Assembly (NCBI RefSeq): GCF_900104215.1
Contig: NZ_FMXO01000006.1
Coordinates: 62,001-126,000 of the forward strand
DNA length: 64,000 nucleotides
Direction of reading: 5' to 3'
Source: Desulfonatronum thiosulfatophilum
GTDB lineage: Bacteria; Desulfobacterota; Desulfovibrionia; Desulfovibrionales; Desulfonatronaceae
In this document: positions 43,705-50,728 of the stretch, piece after piece
Position numbering within the stretch: position 1 is the stretch's first letter
Layout: every line of letters begins with the position of its first letter
Notes under the pieces: generated by a model
What the model saw: the letters and a program-made list of their open reading frames with translations, nothing else
Told to the model about the DNA's origin: nothing
Database searches by the model: none
Translations under genes and position numbers: made by a program

Positions 43705-44109
43705 TTAATGATGCTCCGGTTCTTTCGGCAGTCCGGATGAACGTAGTGCAAAACTCCTGCATGCCCCGGTACAGGAGGGCAGCGCCCTGATACATAAATG
43801 CCCATGCAAAAAGATGCAATCCAGCTCAGAGTTTGTTCCCGCACGGCGGTACTGTGGACACAGCAGTACGGGCTCCAGATCCAGGACAGTATTTTCCGCG
43901 ATAAATGTCATGGACTCCTCCAAGGTCAACCTATACTGCTCCGCCGTGTCCAGCATGCCGGAGTGCGCGTTTTCCCATGCCGTAAGTACGCGGCATTGCA
44001 GGCGACTGGAGCCGATAGGATGAAGAATGTCGTCCTTGGCACATCTGTCAACAACGGAGAAACGGCAGGATCTGGCTGGAAAGGCAAGTATTTTCGCATG
44101 CATGCGCAA
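43705..44109 (-). CDS. Hypothetical protein, 134 residues, cysteine-rich
   Basis: No family is recognised. Six or more cysteines are scattered through the protein (CRFS, RCAKD, QCR, LLCPQ, DCIF, LCIRA, CTGACRS), which could suggest metal or disulfide binding. Support for a real gene is mainly its position: it ends two bases before the ATG of the next minus-strand gene. Overlapping plus-strand frames (43798-44127) have no better claim. A spurious frame cannot be ruled out. Confidence 0.35.
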   Translation of the reverse strand: MRMHAKILAFPARSCRFSVVDRCAKDDILHPIGSSRLQCRVLTAWENAHSGMLDTAEQYRLTLEESMTFIAENTVLDLEPVLLCPQYRRAGTNSELDCIFLHGHLCIRALPSCTGACRSFALRSSGLPKEPEHH

Positions 44110-44211
44110 TGCCTTTGTTTGTGGTGAGAAAAGAATGCCGTTGGTTTAAAGGGAAAATTCAGGTTATCATAACCGGATGAAATGTCCAGGTATCTTTTTG
44201 CGTATGAATCA

Positions 44212-44240
44212 TTGACCTCTTGTTCAAGCCGGAGTAGAAA
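44212..44240 (+). promoter_or_regulatory. Sigma-70-type promoter of tatA
   Basis: TTGACC (44212-44217), 17 bases, then TAGAAA (44235-44240), about 30 bases before the tatA ATG. A strong AAGGAGGAG ribosome site lies between. Assignment is by eye from consensus. Confidence 0.5.
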
Positions 44241-44269
44241 TTGAAAATGTTTCTTAAGGAGGAGATTGC

Positions 44270-44476
44270 ATGTTCGGAATTGGCATGACAGAACTCATCG
44301 TGGTGCTGGTGATCATCCTGGTCATCTTCGGTGCAAACAAGCTGCCCGAAATCGGGTCCGGCATGGGCCGAGCCATCAAGAATTTCAAGAAGGCAACAAC
44401 GGAGCCTGAGGAAATAGAAGTTTCCTCGAAAGACAAAGAGCCCGCGGAATCCAAGGAAACCAAAGGATCGTCCTAG
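44270..44476 (+). CDS. tatA: Twin-arginine translocase subunit TatA
   Basis: A 68-residue single-span protein: [39 protein letters not shown] gives, in pieces, a short periplasmic N terminus, a membrane helix, the FG-x-x-KLP hinge and an amphipathic helix. The acidic tail is unstructured. TatA oligomers form the conduit for folded Tat substrates. tatB and tatC are not adjacent, so this is a stand-alone tatA/E-type gene. It has its own promoter, a strong ribosome site and a terminator. Confidence 0.92.
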   Translation: MFGIGMTELIVVLVIILVIFGANKLPEIGSGMGRAIKNFKKATTEPEEIEVSSKDKEPAESKETKGSS

Positions 44477-44508
44477 TCTGCGCATTTGCCGCAACGGAAA
44501 AAAGCTCC

Positions 44509-44546
44509 CGGGCAGTCCTCGATTTGGAGGATTGCCCGTTTTTTTT
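44509..44546 (+). terminator. Intrinsic terminator of tatA
   Basis: CGGGCAGTCCTC pairs with GAGGATTGCCCG apart from one internal G/T mismatch, and is followed by eight T residues (44539-44546). It makes tatA a single-gene unit. Confidence 0.9.
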
Positions 44547-44632
44547 GGCAGCCCTCGAAAACTACGTCCGCGGCGCTGATTGCATCTTGTCAGGGAAGAC
44601 GGAGCAGAGTAGTCAAAAAGCAGGAGACAATC

Positions 44633-45121
44633 ATGACACGACCGATATCAAAAATGGATACCCTCAGTCCGACGAATCTGGAGCGACCCAAGTCGCCGAA
44701 CCCCGAAGCCAAGGATACCGCCTTGGCTGTTGCCGCATGGCTTGAAGAAAAGAAAGGGGTGAACGTCAACGTTCTGGATGTTTCGCCTTTTTCTTCCGTG
44801 GCCGACGTGATGGTCATCGTTACGGCCCAGGGCCCACGGCACGCGCAGGCCCTGGCGGATTGGCTTCTGGAAAAATTCGCTGAAAACGGCGGCTCTTATC
44901 TCGGCATGGAAGGGTATTCCGAAGGCTTATGGATCCTTGTGGACGCCAACGACATCCTGATTCATATCTTCCAGGAGGAAACGCGGAAGTTCTATAACTT
45001 GGATGGACTCTGGTCCCAGAGCCGATCCCTGCTTCCGGACGCGAACAAAGTCGAGGGCGCCGCCGGAGCAAGCGAGGCCAAGACGGACGCCGAAGATTCA
45101 TCTGGAACTGTTCGGAATTAA
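44633..45121 (+). CDS. rsfS: Ribosomal silencing factor RsfS
   Basis: RsfS binds L14 on the large ribosomal subunit and blocks subunit joining in starvation. The core (about residues 25-135) has the family's VNVLDVSPFSSVADVMVIVTA, GWYSEGLW-like GYSEGLWILVDANDILIHIF and RKFYNLDGLW. The ends are longer than in E. coli RsfS: a 24-residue N-terminal extension and an acidic, alanine-rich C-terminal tail of about 25 residues. CAGGAG precedes the ATG; the upstream open frame crosses the tatA terminator and is ignored. The zinc-ribbon gene starts two bases after its stop. Confidence 0.9.
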   Translation: MTRPISKMDTLSPTNLERPKSPNPEAKDTALAVAAWLEEKKGVNVNVLDVSPFSSVADVMVIVTAQGPRHAQALADWLLEKFAENGGSYLGMEGYSEGLWILVDANDILIHIFQEETRKFYNLDGLWSQSRSLLPDANKVEGAAGASEAKTDAEDSSGTVRN

Positions 45122-45123
45122 CC

Positions 45124-45366
45124 ATGAACTCCGGAAAAAAAGCCATGCTGCCGGTTAAGCCGGTGCGTATGGAAATAATCTACATCTATCCGTGTCCCTT
45201 TTGCGGCCGGGAACTCCCGCTTGCCTCCCCCACGCAACCGGCCCTGGCCCACTGCGACATGTGCAAGAACCAATACCCCGTCGTGCCCATCGACGAGCGT
45301 ATGACTCGCTTTTTGAAGCTGGTCAACGCCGACGGCAAGGCCGCCATCGACCAGGATTACCTCTAG
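45124..45366 (+). CDS. Small zinc-ribbon-like protein
   Basis: An 80-residue protein with two CxxC pairs, CPFC and CDMC, 20 residues apart, which should bind one zinc. The rest is unremarkable and no enzymatic domain is visible. It begins two bases after rsfS and is therefore co-translated with it; it may be a nucleic-acid- or ribosome-related protein (inference from position only). Confidence 0.65.
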   Translation: MNSGKKAMLPVKPVRMEIIYIYPCPFCGRELPLASPTQPALAHCDMCKNQYPVVPIDERMTRFLKLVNADGKAAIDQDYL

Positions 45367-45400
45367 ATCATCCCCCAGAATAATTTTTTTTTCTTGCCCC

Positions 45401-47767
45401 ATGATTCACGACCACATCCTTTCCCTCATCGGCCACACGCCGCTTGTCGCCCTGGGACTACTGAATCCTTATGCCGCGCGGGTCCGTATCGCGGCCAAGC
45501 TTGAAGATTTCAATCCGGGAGGTTCAATCAAGGATCGGGTTGCCCTGGCCATGATTGAACAGGCTGAGGCATCCGGGACCTTGACGCCGGAGAAGGTGAT
45601 CATCGAGGCCACTTCCGGAAATACCGGGATTGGGTTGGCCATGGTCTGCGCGGTCAAGGGCTACAAGCTGAAGCTGCTCATGCCGGAATCCGCCTCTGAG
45701 GAACGCAAGCGGATCATGCTGGCCTACGGAGCTGAAATTCATCTCACGCCCGGCCATCAGAGCACGGATGGCGCCATTGAAGAAGCCTACCGGCTGTACC
45801 GGGAATCCCCCGACCGGTACGTGCTCATGGATCAGTTCAATAATCCGGCCAGCATTGCCGCCCACTACCGGACCACGGCCCAGGAAATTTGGGATCAGAC
45901 CGAAGGTCGGGTGACCCATGTCGTGGCGACGCTGGGAACCTCCGGAACCGTGATGGGGCTGACCAAGCGGCTCAAGGAACTCAACCCGAAGATTTGCATC
46001 GTGGCGGTGGAACCCTTTGCCGGCCATAAGATTCAGGGCCTCAAGAACATGCAGGAGTCGTATCCGCCGGGGATCTACGACAAGCATGCTCCGGACAGGA
46101 TTTTGAACGTGGAGGATGAATCGGCCTTCGATCTGTGCCGTAAACTTGCCGCCCAGGAAGGGATTTTCGCCGGAATGAGTTCCGGTGCGGCCCTGAGCGG
46201 CGCCTTGCAGCTGGCCCGGGAACTGGACCAGCAGGTTGATTCGGAAGCAGAGCCGCCTTTGGTGGTGACCATTTTCCCGGACAGCGGCATCCGGTATCTC
46301 AGCACTCCCCTTTTCGCCCCGCCCCAGGAGCAAGGTGTCCAGGTTCGCGACCTGAAGCAGCGAGGGATGGTTTCCCTGCGTTCCGGCAAGGCCGGACTGC
46401 GATTTTTCACTCCCGGGCCGAGCCTGGATCAGTGGGCCGACATCAGCGCTTGGCGGCGGATAGTACTGCTGGATGTTTTGGCCAGGTTTCAGCGGCAGAA
46501 GGATAACCAGGCCGAGGTGCTGGTGGCCATTGCCGATCTCGACGACCGGGCCGTGGCCGCGGCCCGAGCCGAGGGCAAGAGTCTGGATGAATCGGGCCGG
46601 GAAATCCTGGCCGGGATCAGGGAACTGGCGGGGCTTTTGGGCGTCAGCGACGCGGTTCAATTTATTTCGGCCGGCCGGGACGTCCCGGGGCTGATGTCCG
46701 CGTGTCGGAAGCTGCTCAGCAAGGGACTCGGCTACGAAAAGCTGCGTTCGGTGTATTTCGATGTGCTCCGGGACAAGAACTACGGCTCTCTTCTCGGCGT
46801 TGATCCGGAAAAGTTGCGGGCCGGCATGACCGTGGACCTGGACGGCTACGTCAAGGACAATCCCCGGGATTTCACGCTTCTCAAGCGCACCTCCCTCGCC
46901 GAACTCAAGGACGGGTATTTTCTCCAGACCGAATGGGGCAACGTGCGCCCGAGCTGGTACCTGCAGATGGCCGGCGCGGTTCTGCAGGGATCGTCGCCCG
47001 AGCTGACCCTGGTGCTCGGCGATGAGGACCATAAGTTCCCTCACTTGGAAAATCTTTCCTCCATCTGGCGCGGCGCGGCCAATTTTCAGCCCCAGGCCTG
47101 GATCACGGCCCAATCCTCCATATGCGCCGAGCCGGCACAGGACTCCTCGCTGACGCATTTCCTGGACAAGGGAAGCGATGCCCTGGCCCTGCGCTTTTGG
47201 TTGCTCTCCGGTTCGTATCACTCGGCTCTCCAGTGCTCGGCGGACAATCTGGCCATGTGGTCCAGAAACCAGCAGCGGATTCAACAGACATTAGTCCGGC
47301 TGCACGCTCTGGCTGAAACGGAAGCCCCGTCCCCGGCACCCGTTCAGAACAGGAGCGTCGGACAGAACATAAGTCAGAGCATTGGTCAGTTGCTGTTCAA
47401 CGTAAAGCAGTCCTTCACGGATTGTCTGGAAAACGACCTTAATCTCCCCGCTTTCTGGCCGACGTTGTTCCAATGCTCCAGGGATATCAATACTGCCATC
47501 AACCAAAGCCGCCTCGATTCCGGCGAAGCCTCGGCCTGCATGGATCTCTTCCGCCATTTGGATGAAGTCCTGGGGCTCTTGGATTGGGCGATCATTCCTT
47601 GCCGACAAAAAGAAATCCCGGAGCACGTCCGTACGCTGTGCACTCTCCGCGCCGATGCCCGTCGACAAAAAAACTACGCCGAAGCAGACCGACTGCGCCG
47701 GGAAATCGAGACCGCCGGCTACCGCATCCAGGATACAGCAGACGAACCGCTGATATTCCGCCGCTGA
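45401..47767 (+). CDS. Cysteine synthase fused to a degenerate cysteinyl-tRNA synthetase-like domain
   Basis: Residues 1 to about 310 are a complete O-acetylserine sulfhydrylase: PLP Lys44 in NPGGSIKDR, SGNTGIGLA for the phosphate and substrate loop, GTSGTVMGL and GMSSGAALSG. Residues about 325-788 follow the plan of cysteinyl-tRNA synthetase (FFTPGPSLDQWADI at the HIGH region, LLDVLARFQRQ, DLDDRAVAAARAEGKSLDE, FDVLRDKNYG, the EDHKFPHLENL counterpart of the PHHENE block, and the C-terminal R-ADARRQKNYAEADRLRREIE), but the HIGH motif, the zinc cysteines and KMSKS are all gone. It cannot charge tRNA by the normal mechanism and may have become regulatory or structural. The function is sulfide fixation into cysteine. 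It ends 109 bases before the tRNA. Confidence 0.88.
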   Translation: MIHDHILSLIGHTPLVALGLLNPYAARVRIAAKLEDFNPGGSIKDRVALAMIEQAEASGTLTPEKVIIEATSGNTGIGLAMVCAVKGYKLKLLMPESASEERKRIMLAYGAEIHLTPGHQSTDGAIEEAYRLYRESPDRYVLMDQFNNPASIAAHYRTTAQEIWDQTEGRVTHVVATLGTSGTVMGLTKRLKELNPKICIVAVEPFAGHKIQGLKNMQESYPPGIYDKHAPDRILNVEDESAFDLCRKLAAQEGIFAGMSSGAALSGALQLARELDQQVDSEAEPPLVVTIFPDSGIRYLSTPLFAPPQEQGVQVRDLKQRGMVSLRSGKAGLRFFTPGPSLDQWADISAWRRIVLLDVLARFQRQKDNQAEVLVAIADLDDRAVAAARAEGKSLDESGREILAGIRELAGLLGVSDAVQFISAGRDVPGLMSACRKLLSKGLGYEKLRSVYFDVLRDKNYGSLLGVDPEKLRAGMTVDLDGYVKDNPRDFTLLKRTSLAELKDGYFLQTEWGNVRPSWYLQMAGAVLQGSSPELTLVLGDEDHKFPHLENLSSIWRGAANFQPQAWITAQSSICAEPAQDSSLTHFLDKGSDALALRFWLLSGSYHSALQCSADNLAMWSRNQQRIQQTLVRLHALAETEAPSPAPVQNRSVGQNISQSIGQLLFNVKQSFTDCLENDLNLPAFWPTLFQCSRDINTAINQSRLDSGEASACMDLFRHLDEVLGLLDWAIIPCRQKEIPEHVRTLCTLRADARRQKNYAEADRLRREIETAGYRIQDTADEPLIFRR

Positions 47768-47833
47768 TCCTTCAACCTTTCAGACAGTAAAGTTCAATGC
47801 TTGAAATAAAAACGATGGCGTGAAAAAAATCAT

Positions 47834-47866
47834 TTGACATTTCATCGCCGAAGCACTAAATATCAT
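47834..47866 (+). promoter_or_regulatory. Promoter of the initiator tRNA gene
   Basis: A perfect -35 TTGACA (47834-47839). The -10 is ambiguous: TAAATA with 17-base spacing or TATCAT (47861-47866) with 21-base spacing. Either places the start a few bases before the mature tRNA. Confidence 0.6.
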
Positions 47867-47875
47867 ATTCTTTGA

Positions 47876-47952
47876 CGCGGGGTGGAGCAGTATGGCAGCT
47901 CGTCGGGCTCATAACCCGAAGGCCGGAGGTTCAAATCCTCCCCCCGCTACCA
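47876..47952 (+). tRNA. Initiator tRNA-fMet (anticodon CAT)
   Basis: A 77-base cloverleaf beginning CGCGGGGTGGAGCAG and ending in an encoded CCA. The anticodon CAT is at 47910-47912, flanked by the three consecutive G-C pairs (GGG/CCC) of initiator tRNAs. Position 1 (C) faces T at 72, an unpaired end as initiators require. The T-loop GGTTCAAATCC is canonical. It lies between the cysteine synthase fusion and an intrinsic terminator, and marks the left border of the accessory region. Confidence 0.95.
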
Positions 47953-47962
47953 GAAATTTCAA

Positions 47963-47993
47963 GGGTTACAGTCGACAGACTGTAACCCTTTTT
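47963..47993 (+). terminator. Intrinsic terminator after tRNA-fMet
   Basis: An 11-bp perfect stem (47963-47973 with 47978-47988) and a GACA loop, followed by TTTTT. It is a strong, textbook terminator 10 bases after the tRNA. Confidence 0.93.
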
Positions 47994-48370
47994 CGTTGGT
48001 GCCAACATATTGCTAACAAGAAATTTGCTGGGTTCACGGGCGACGATCCTCCCGCCAAGGAAATATCCTTGATTTAATTGACCTTCTTGTCCAAACAGAT
48101 AGCTCCAGAACCATCCACGCCCATATCCTGCTTTTGGTGAATCTCAACGAAGCATCCGCCCACCCCAGACTGCGTTCTCAGCGGCCTCGGTACCGGCCTC
48201 GCCACAGCGTCGCACAGCAAGGCATCCTCGTCTTCCAGCAGCTTTCAAAAACCAGACTGGCCTCGGTAGGACCAAGCAGGCCCCACTCATCGACTCAAGC
48301 ACCCGGCGAACCAAGGCGTTGATGAGGTTGCAGGGCCTTGAAACAATTGAAAGCATTAAGCCGAAGTGCC
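47994..48370. other. 377 bases without a convincing gene
   Basis: Short frames on both strands (48134-48322 plus, 48144-48476 minus) have no recognisable domains or ribosome sites, and the stretch may be decayed coding sequence. It contains a CRISPR-repeat-like but single-copy segment ending TTGAAACAATTGAAAGC (48338-48354); no second copy is seen. No integrase gene is present, although the position just behind a tRNA is a usual integration site. Confidence 0.5.
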
Positions 48371-48401
48371 AAAAAAAGGGAACACCGCATTGGGCGTTCC
48401 C
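48371..48401 (-). terminator. Intrinsic terminator of the Cas12m-like gene transcript
   Basis: Read on the minus strand, GGGAACGCC pairs with GGTGTTCCC (nine positions with one mismatch) around a 6-base loop and is followed directly by seven T residues. It lies 160 bases after the stop of the effector gene and is the first good terminator reached. Confidence 0.8.
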
Positions 48402-48560
48402 TGTCAGCAGAGGCGGGGATGAGAAACAGGATTGGTCAGCTGTAGTCAAGGGCTGAGAGCACGATTTTAATCTCAATAAGAGTGTCTTGCTTTGAGGGCA
48501 GCAAGCCGCCTGTTGTCTGAAGCTGCGTTCGGACCGCAGTGTTGCTACAGCCCACTGAAG
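48402..48560 (-). ncRNA. Structured 159-nt 3' region of the Cas12m-like gene; candidate guide/scaffold RNA
   Basis: This stretch runs from the effector stop to its terminator and has no reading frame of note. On the minus strand it begins with a 5-bp CTGCG/CGCAG hairpin with a 7-base loop (48523-48539), then a GGC-rich small stem (48497-48510). TnpB-type nucleases make their omega RNA from the 3' end and 3' flank of their own gene, so this is where such an RNA would lie. That it is an RNA partner is inference; it could also be only a 3' UTR. Confidence 0.3.
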
Positions 48561-50363
48561 TCAACCAGCCAAATCCTCCGGTTGTTTGCCGAAATGGTTC
48601 TCCATCCCTTTGCACAACACATTCGCCGCCGCCCCGAGATCCTGGTCATATTCGGCGCGACATGCCTCGCATATGACCATGATCCTCGCTGACATATCCT
48701 TTGCTATTTTGTTTTTGCACTCCGGACAAGTCCTGGAGGCTTTGTCCGATTTGCCGAAGATGAGCAGGCTGCCCGTCTTGTTGCAGAAATTTTGCAGTTC
48801 CTGCCGGAACGCGCCGGGTGATGCGACTCTGGCCCATTTGTTGGATGCACGTTGCAGCGCCAGTGGCGTGTCCTCGGCGTCCTTCTTCCTGCTGGACCAG
48901 GCCAGGTTGAACTCTTCCAGAAATACATGGGTATAGGTCTCGGCCAGTTTCTTGGCGAACAACCGGAACGCCTCCCTCCGCCTGTAGCGCATCTTCCGGC
49001 TCAGGTTGGAGTGCCAGGAATAGAGGTGGACAAAGCGCTTACGCCACTGGGCGAGGTCTTCGAAGACCTCCTGGTCCGCCTCCTGCCTGTCGTTTGCCCA
49101 GGTGTCGGCCAGGTGCAGGAAATACTGGTGCGACTTGACCACGGACACCTTTTGCAAGTCCAGCCAATGGGGGAGGTGTTCATGCTGCTTGCCCCAGTCG
49201 AGCAGCTGAGCTGTGATCTGGTCACGATTCTTGTCCAGCACGGACTTCAGCCCGTCCAGCCGATCCTGCGTGGCCACATACCCGACATCGAGGCGGAAGA
49301 CGCCCTGTTGTCCGTCCGAGTCCACCCAGGCGGCGACTCTGAGGCCGTCGTCAGTCTTTCGCCAGCCCAGGTCCAGGCCGATGCAGTGTTGAACTTTCCG
49401 GACCTGCCCCGGCTGCGCGCCAGTCTGGGGTTCACGTTGGGCTTCCGGTTGAACTTCCGGGAGGACGACCGTGAGGTCCAGCTCCCACACCCAATCCAGG
49501 CCGACTTTCCTGCGCGAGACCTGAGCCTTCTTGATCTTGCCCTCTTCAGGTACCGGGCGATGCAGGACAATGGGGAATTCGAACCAGATCGGCTCGCGTC
49601 CCTGAAATCCCTCCGAGCCGATTCTGATCCTGCCCTGTGTTCTGGAAAGGCGACGCCGCTCGGCTCTGTCCGGGCTGGTCCAGGTGTCATCCGGCACCGG
49701 CCCCAGCTGCAACTGAGTGTTGATGCCCTCAAGGATTTCACTGAAGGGGGGGCCGTGCATCAACTGGACCGTCAAGCGGCCCTGGCCCGTGAACGGGCGG
49801 AACGTGAAGTCAGCGGGCAGCCCCTGGGCGCGCTTGCGCAGGATGTGCTTGCGGGCCGTCTCCATGCTGTTCAGCACGGCGTTGTAGTTGCACCAGTAGA
49901 GCCCCAGGGCGGCGAACTCGCGGCGCTTGTCGTTAATTTCCTGCAACCGCTGTGTGTTCAGGGCCTCGGCCTGGGGGCGGATAATGCCCTTGATGCGTTC
50001 CCGCAGTTCCTTGCGCTCGATTTTCAGTGCTTTGATCTGCCCCTTGATGTCCGCGATCTGTTTCTTGGTGGCCGGGTCCGTGGGCACGACCTTCCTGGCA
50101 TTTTTCCGTTGGGCCTTTATATCGGAATTGATGTGCTCAAGGCTCTCGTTCATGCTGTCGATGCGTTCCTGGACGGCGCCGAGTCGGGCATCGGCGCCAG
50201 TGCGCAGCTCGTCGTACTTGACGGCATGAGCCTTTTCGATCTCCACCAGGGCGTTCCAGAACCGGTTCTGCAGCCGGAACTGCTCGAAAACCTGATCAGG
50301 CAGACGCTGGTCAGGCCCTTCGATGTTCTTTCCGAGGCCGTATTTGTAGATTCTGGGGGGCAT
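48561..50363 (-). CDS. Orphan Cas12m-like (type V-M/V-U1) RuvC-domain effector
   Basis: 600 residues. The layout matches Cas12m as I remember it: a basic N-terminal region with a long coiled coil (about 60-150), then LYWCNYNAVL, FTGQGRLTVQL and WFEFPIVLHRPVP (RNA/DNA-binding lobe), and a split RuvC nuclease. RuvC-I is GLDLGWRKT with Asp331; RuvC-II is FLEEFNL with Glu483/484; the zinc ribbon is CPEC (546-549) and CEAC (565-568); RuvC-III is YDQDLGAAANVL with Asp573/575. All acidic residues are kept. It is longer than a typical TnpB (about 400). No CRISPR repeats, Cas1/Cas2 or TnpA are near. A good -10 TATAAT lies 76 bases before the ATG, but no clear Shine-Dalgarno. A large TnpB relative is the alternative. 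Confidence 0.82.
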   Translation of the reverse strand: MPPRIYKYGLGKNIEGPDQRLPDQVFEQFRLQNRFWNALVEIEKAHAVKYDELRTGADARLGAVQERIDSMNESLEHINSDIKAQRKNARKVVPTDPATKKQIADIKGQIKALKIERKELRERIKGIIRPQAEALNTQRLQEINDKRREFAALGLYWCNYNAVLNSMETARKHILRKRAQGLPADFTFRPFTGQGRLTVQLMHGPPFSEILEGINTQLQLGPVPDDTWTSPDRAERRRLSRTQGRIRIGSEGFQGREPIWFEFPIVLHRPVPEEGKIKKAQVSRRKVGLDWVWELDLTVVLPEVQPEAQREPQTGAQPGQVRKVQHCIGLDLGWRKTDDGLRVAAWVDSDGQQGVFRLDVGYVATQDRLDGLKSVLDKNRDQITAQLLDWGKQHEHLPHWLDLQKVSVVKSHQYFLHLADTWANDRQEADQEVFEDLAQWRKRFVHLYSWHSNLSRKMRYRRREAFRLFAKKLAETYTHVFLEEFNLAWSSRKKDAEDTPLALQRASNKWARVASPGAFRQELQNFCNKTGSLLIFGKSDKASRTCPECKNKIAKDMSARIMVICEACRAEYDQDLGAAANVLCKGMENHFGKQPEDLAG

Positions 50364-50728
50364 TCAGGCTCTCAGGTGGCAACAATTGTTTGGCAGATTG
50401 TTTCAAGATTCACGCCAGTGATGCATCAAATAAGAAGCATTATAATCAAAATGCTATAACAAATCCATGCCGCACTCCTCCACATATACAGTCCTCTCCT
50501 GGATGCCCAGCAGGCGTACCGCAGTTGACAGATTTGTGCGGACCATGTCTATGCACTTTAGTTCTCGTAGACCTAAATGAAGAATTTATATGCCTCTTAC
50601 AGGAGGGGAGAGACAGAACGTCATTTTTTGCATATTTACCGAGATGTGCCACAATTGTTGCAATACGGACTTGAATGAGGCAATGAATCTCAGGTGAGTA
50701 ATTCATAGCGAATCGATTCAAACTGAAC
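50364..50728. other. 365-base divergent intergenic region with the effector promoter
   Basis: No gene is seen. On the minus strand TATAAT (plus 50439-50444) with a poor -35 (TGGATT, 17-base spacing) probably drives the Cas12m-like gene. An 11-bp inverted repeat GCAACAATTGT occurs at 50379-50389 and, reversed, at 50651-50661. The stretch is AT-richer than its neighbours. No CRISPR-type repeats were found when read for direct repeats of 12 bases or more. Confidence 0.5.

Noticed and set aside
43798-44127. 109-residue plus-strand frame
   Set aside because: Overlaps the minus-strand operon frame and has neither motif nor ribosome site; support for the minus-strand frame is better but still weak.
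45524-47284. 586-residue minus-strand frame opposite the cysteine synthase fusion
   Set aside because: Shadow of a well-supported gene; no domain is seen in it.
48852-50459. 535-residue plus-strand frame opposite the Cas12m-like gene
   Set aside because: Antisense shadow; the minus strand encodes the conserved RuvC and zinc-ribbon motifs.
50379-50661. 11-bp inverted repeat GCAACAATTGT as a transposon end
   Set aside because: Both copies lie on the same side of the effector gene and contain the self-complementary ACAATTGT, so chance is likely; no matching end exists on the other side.
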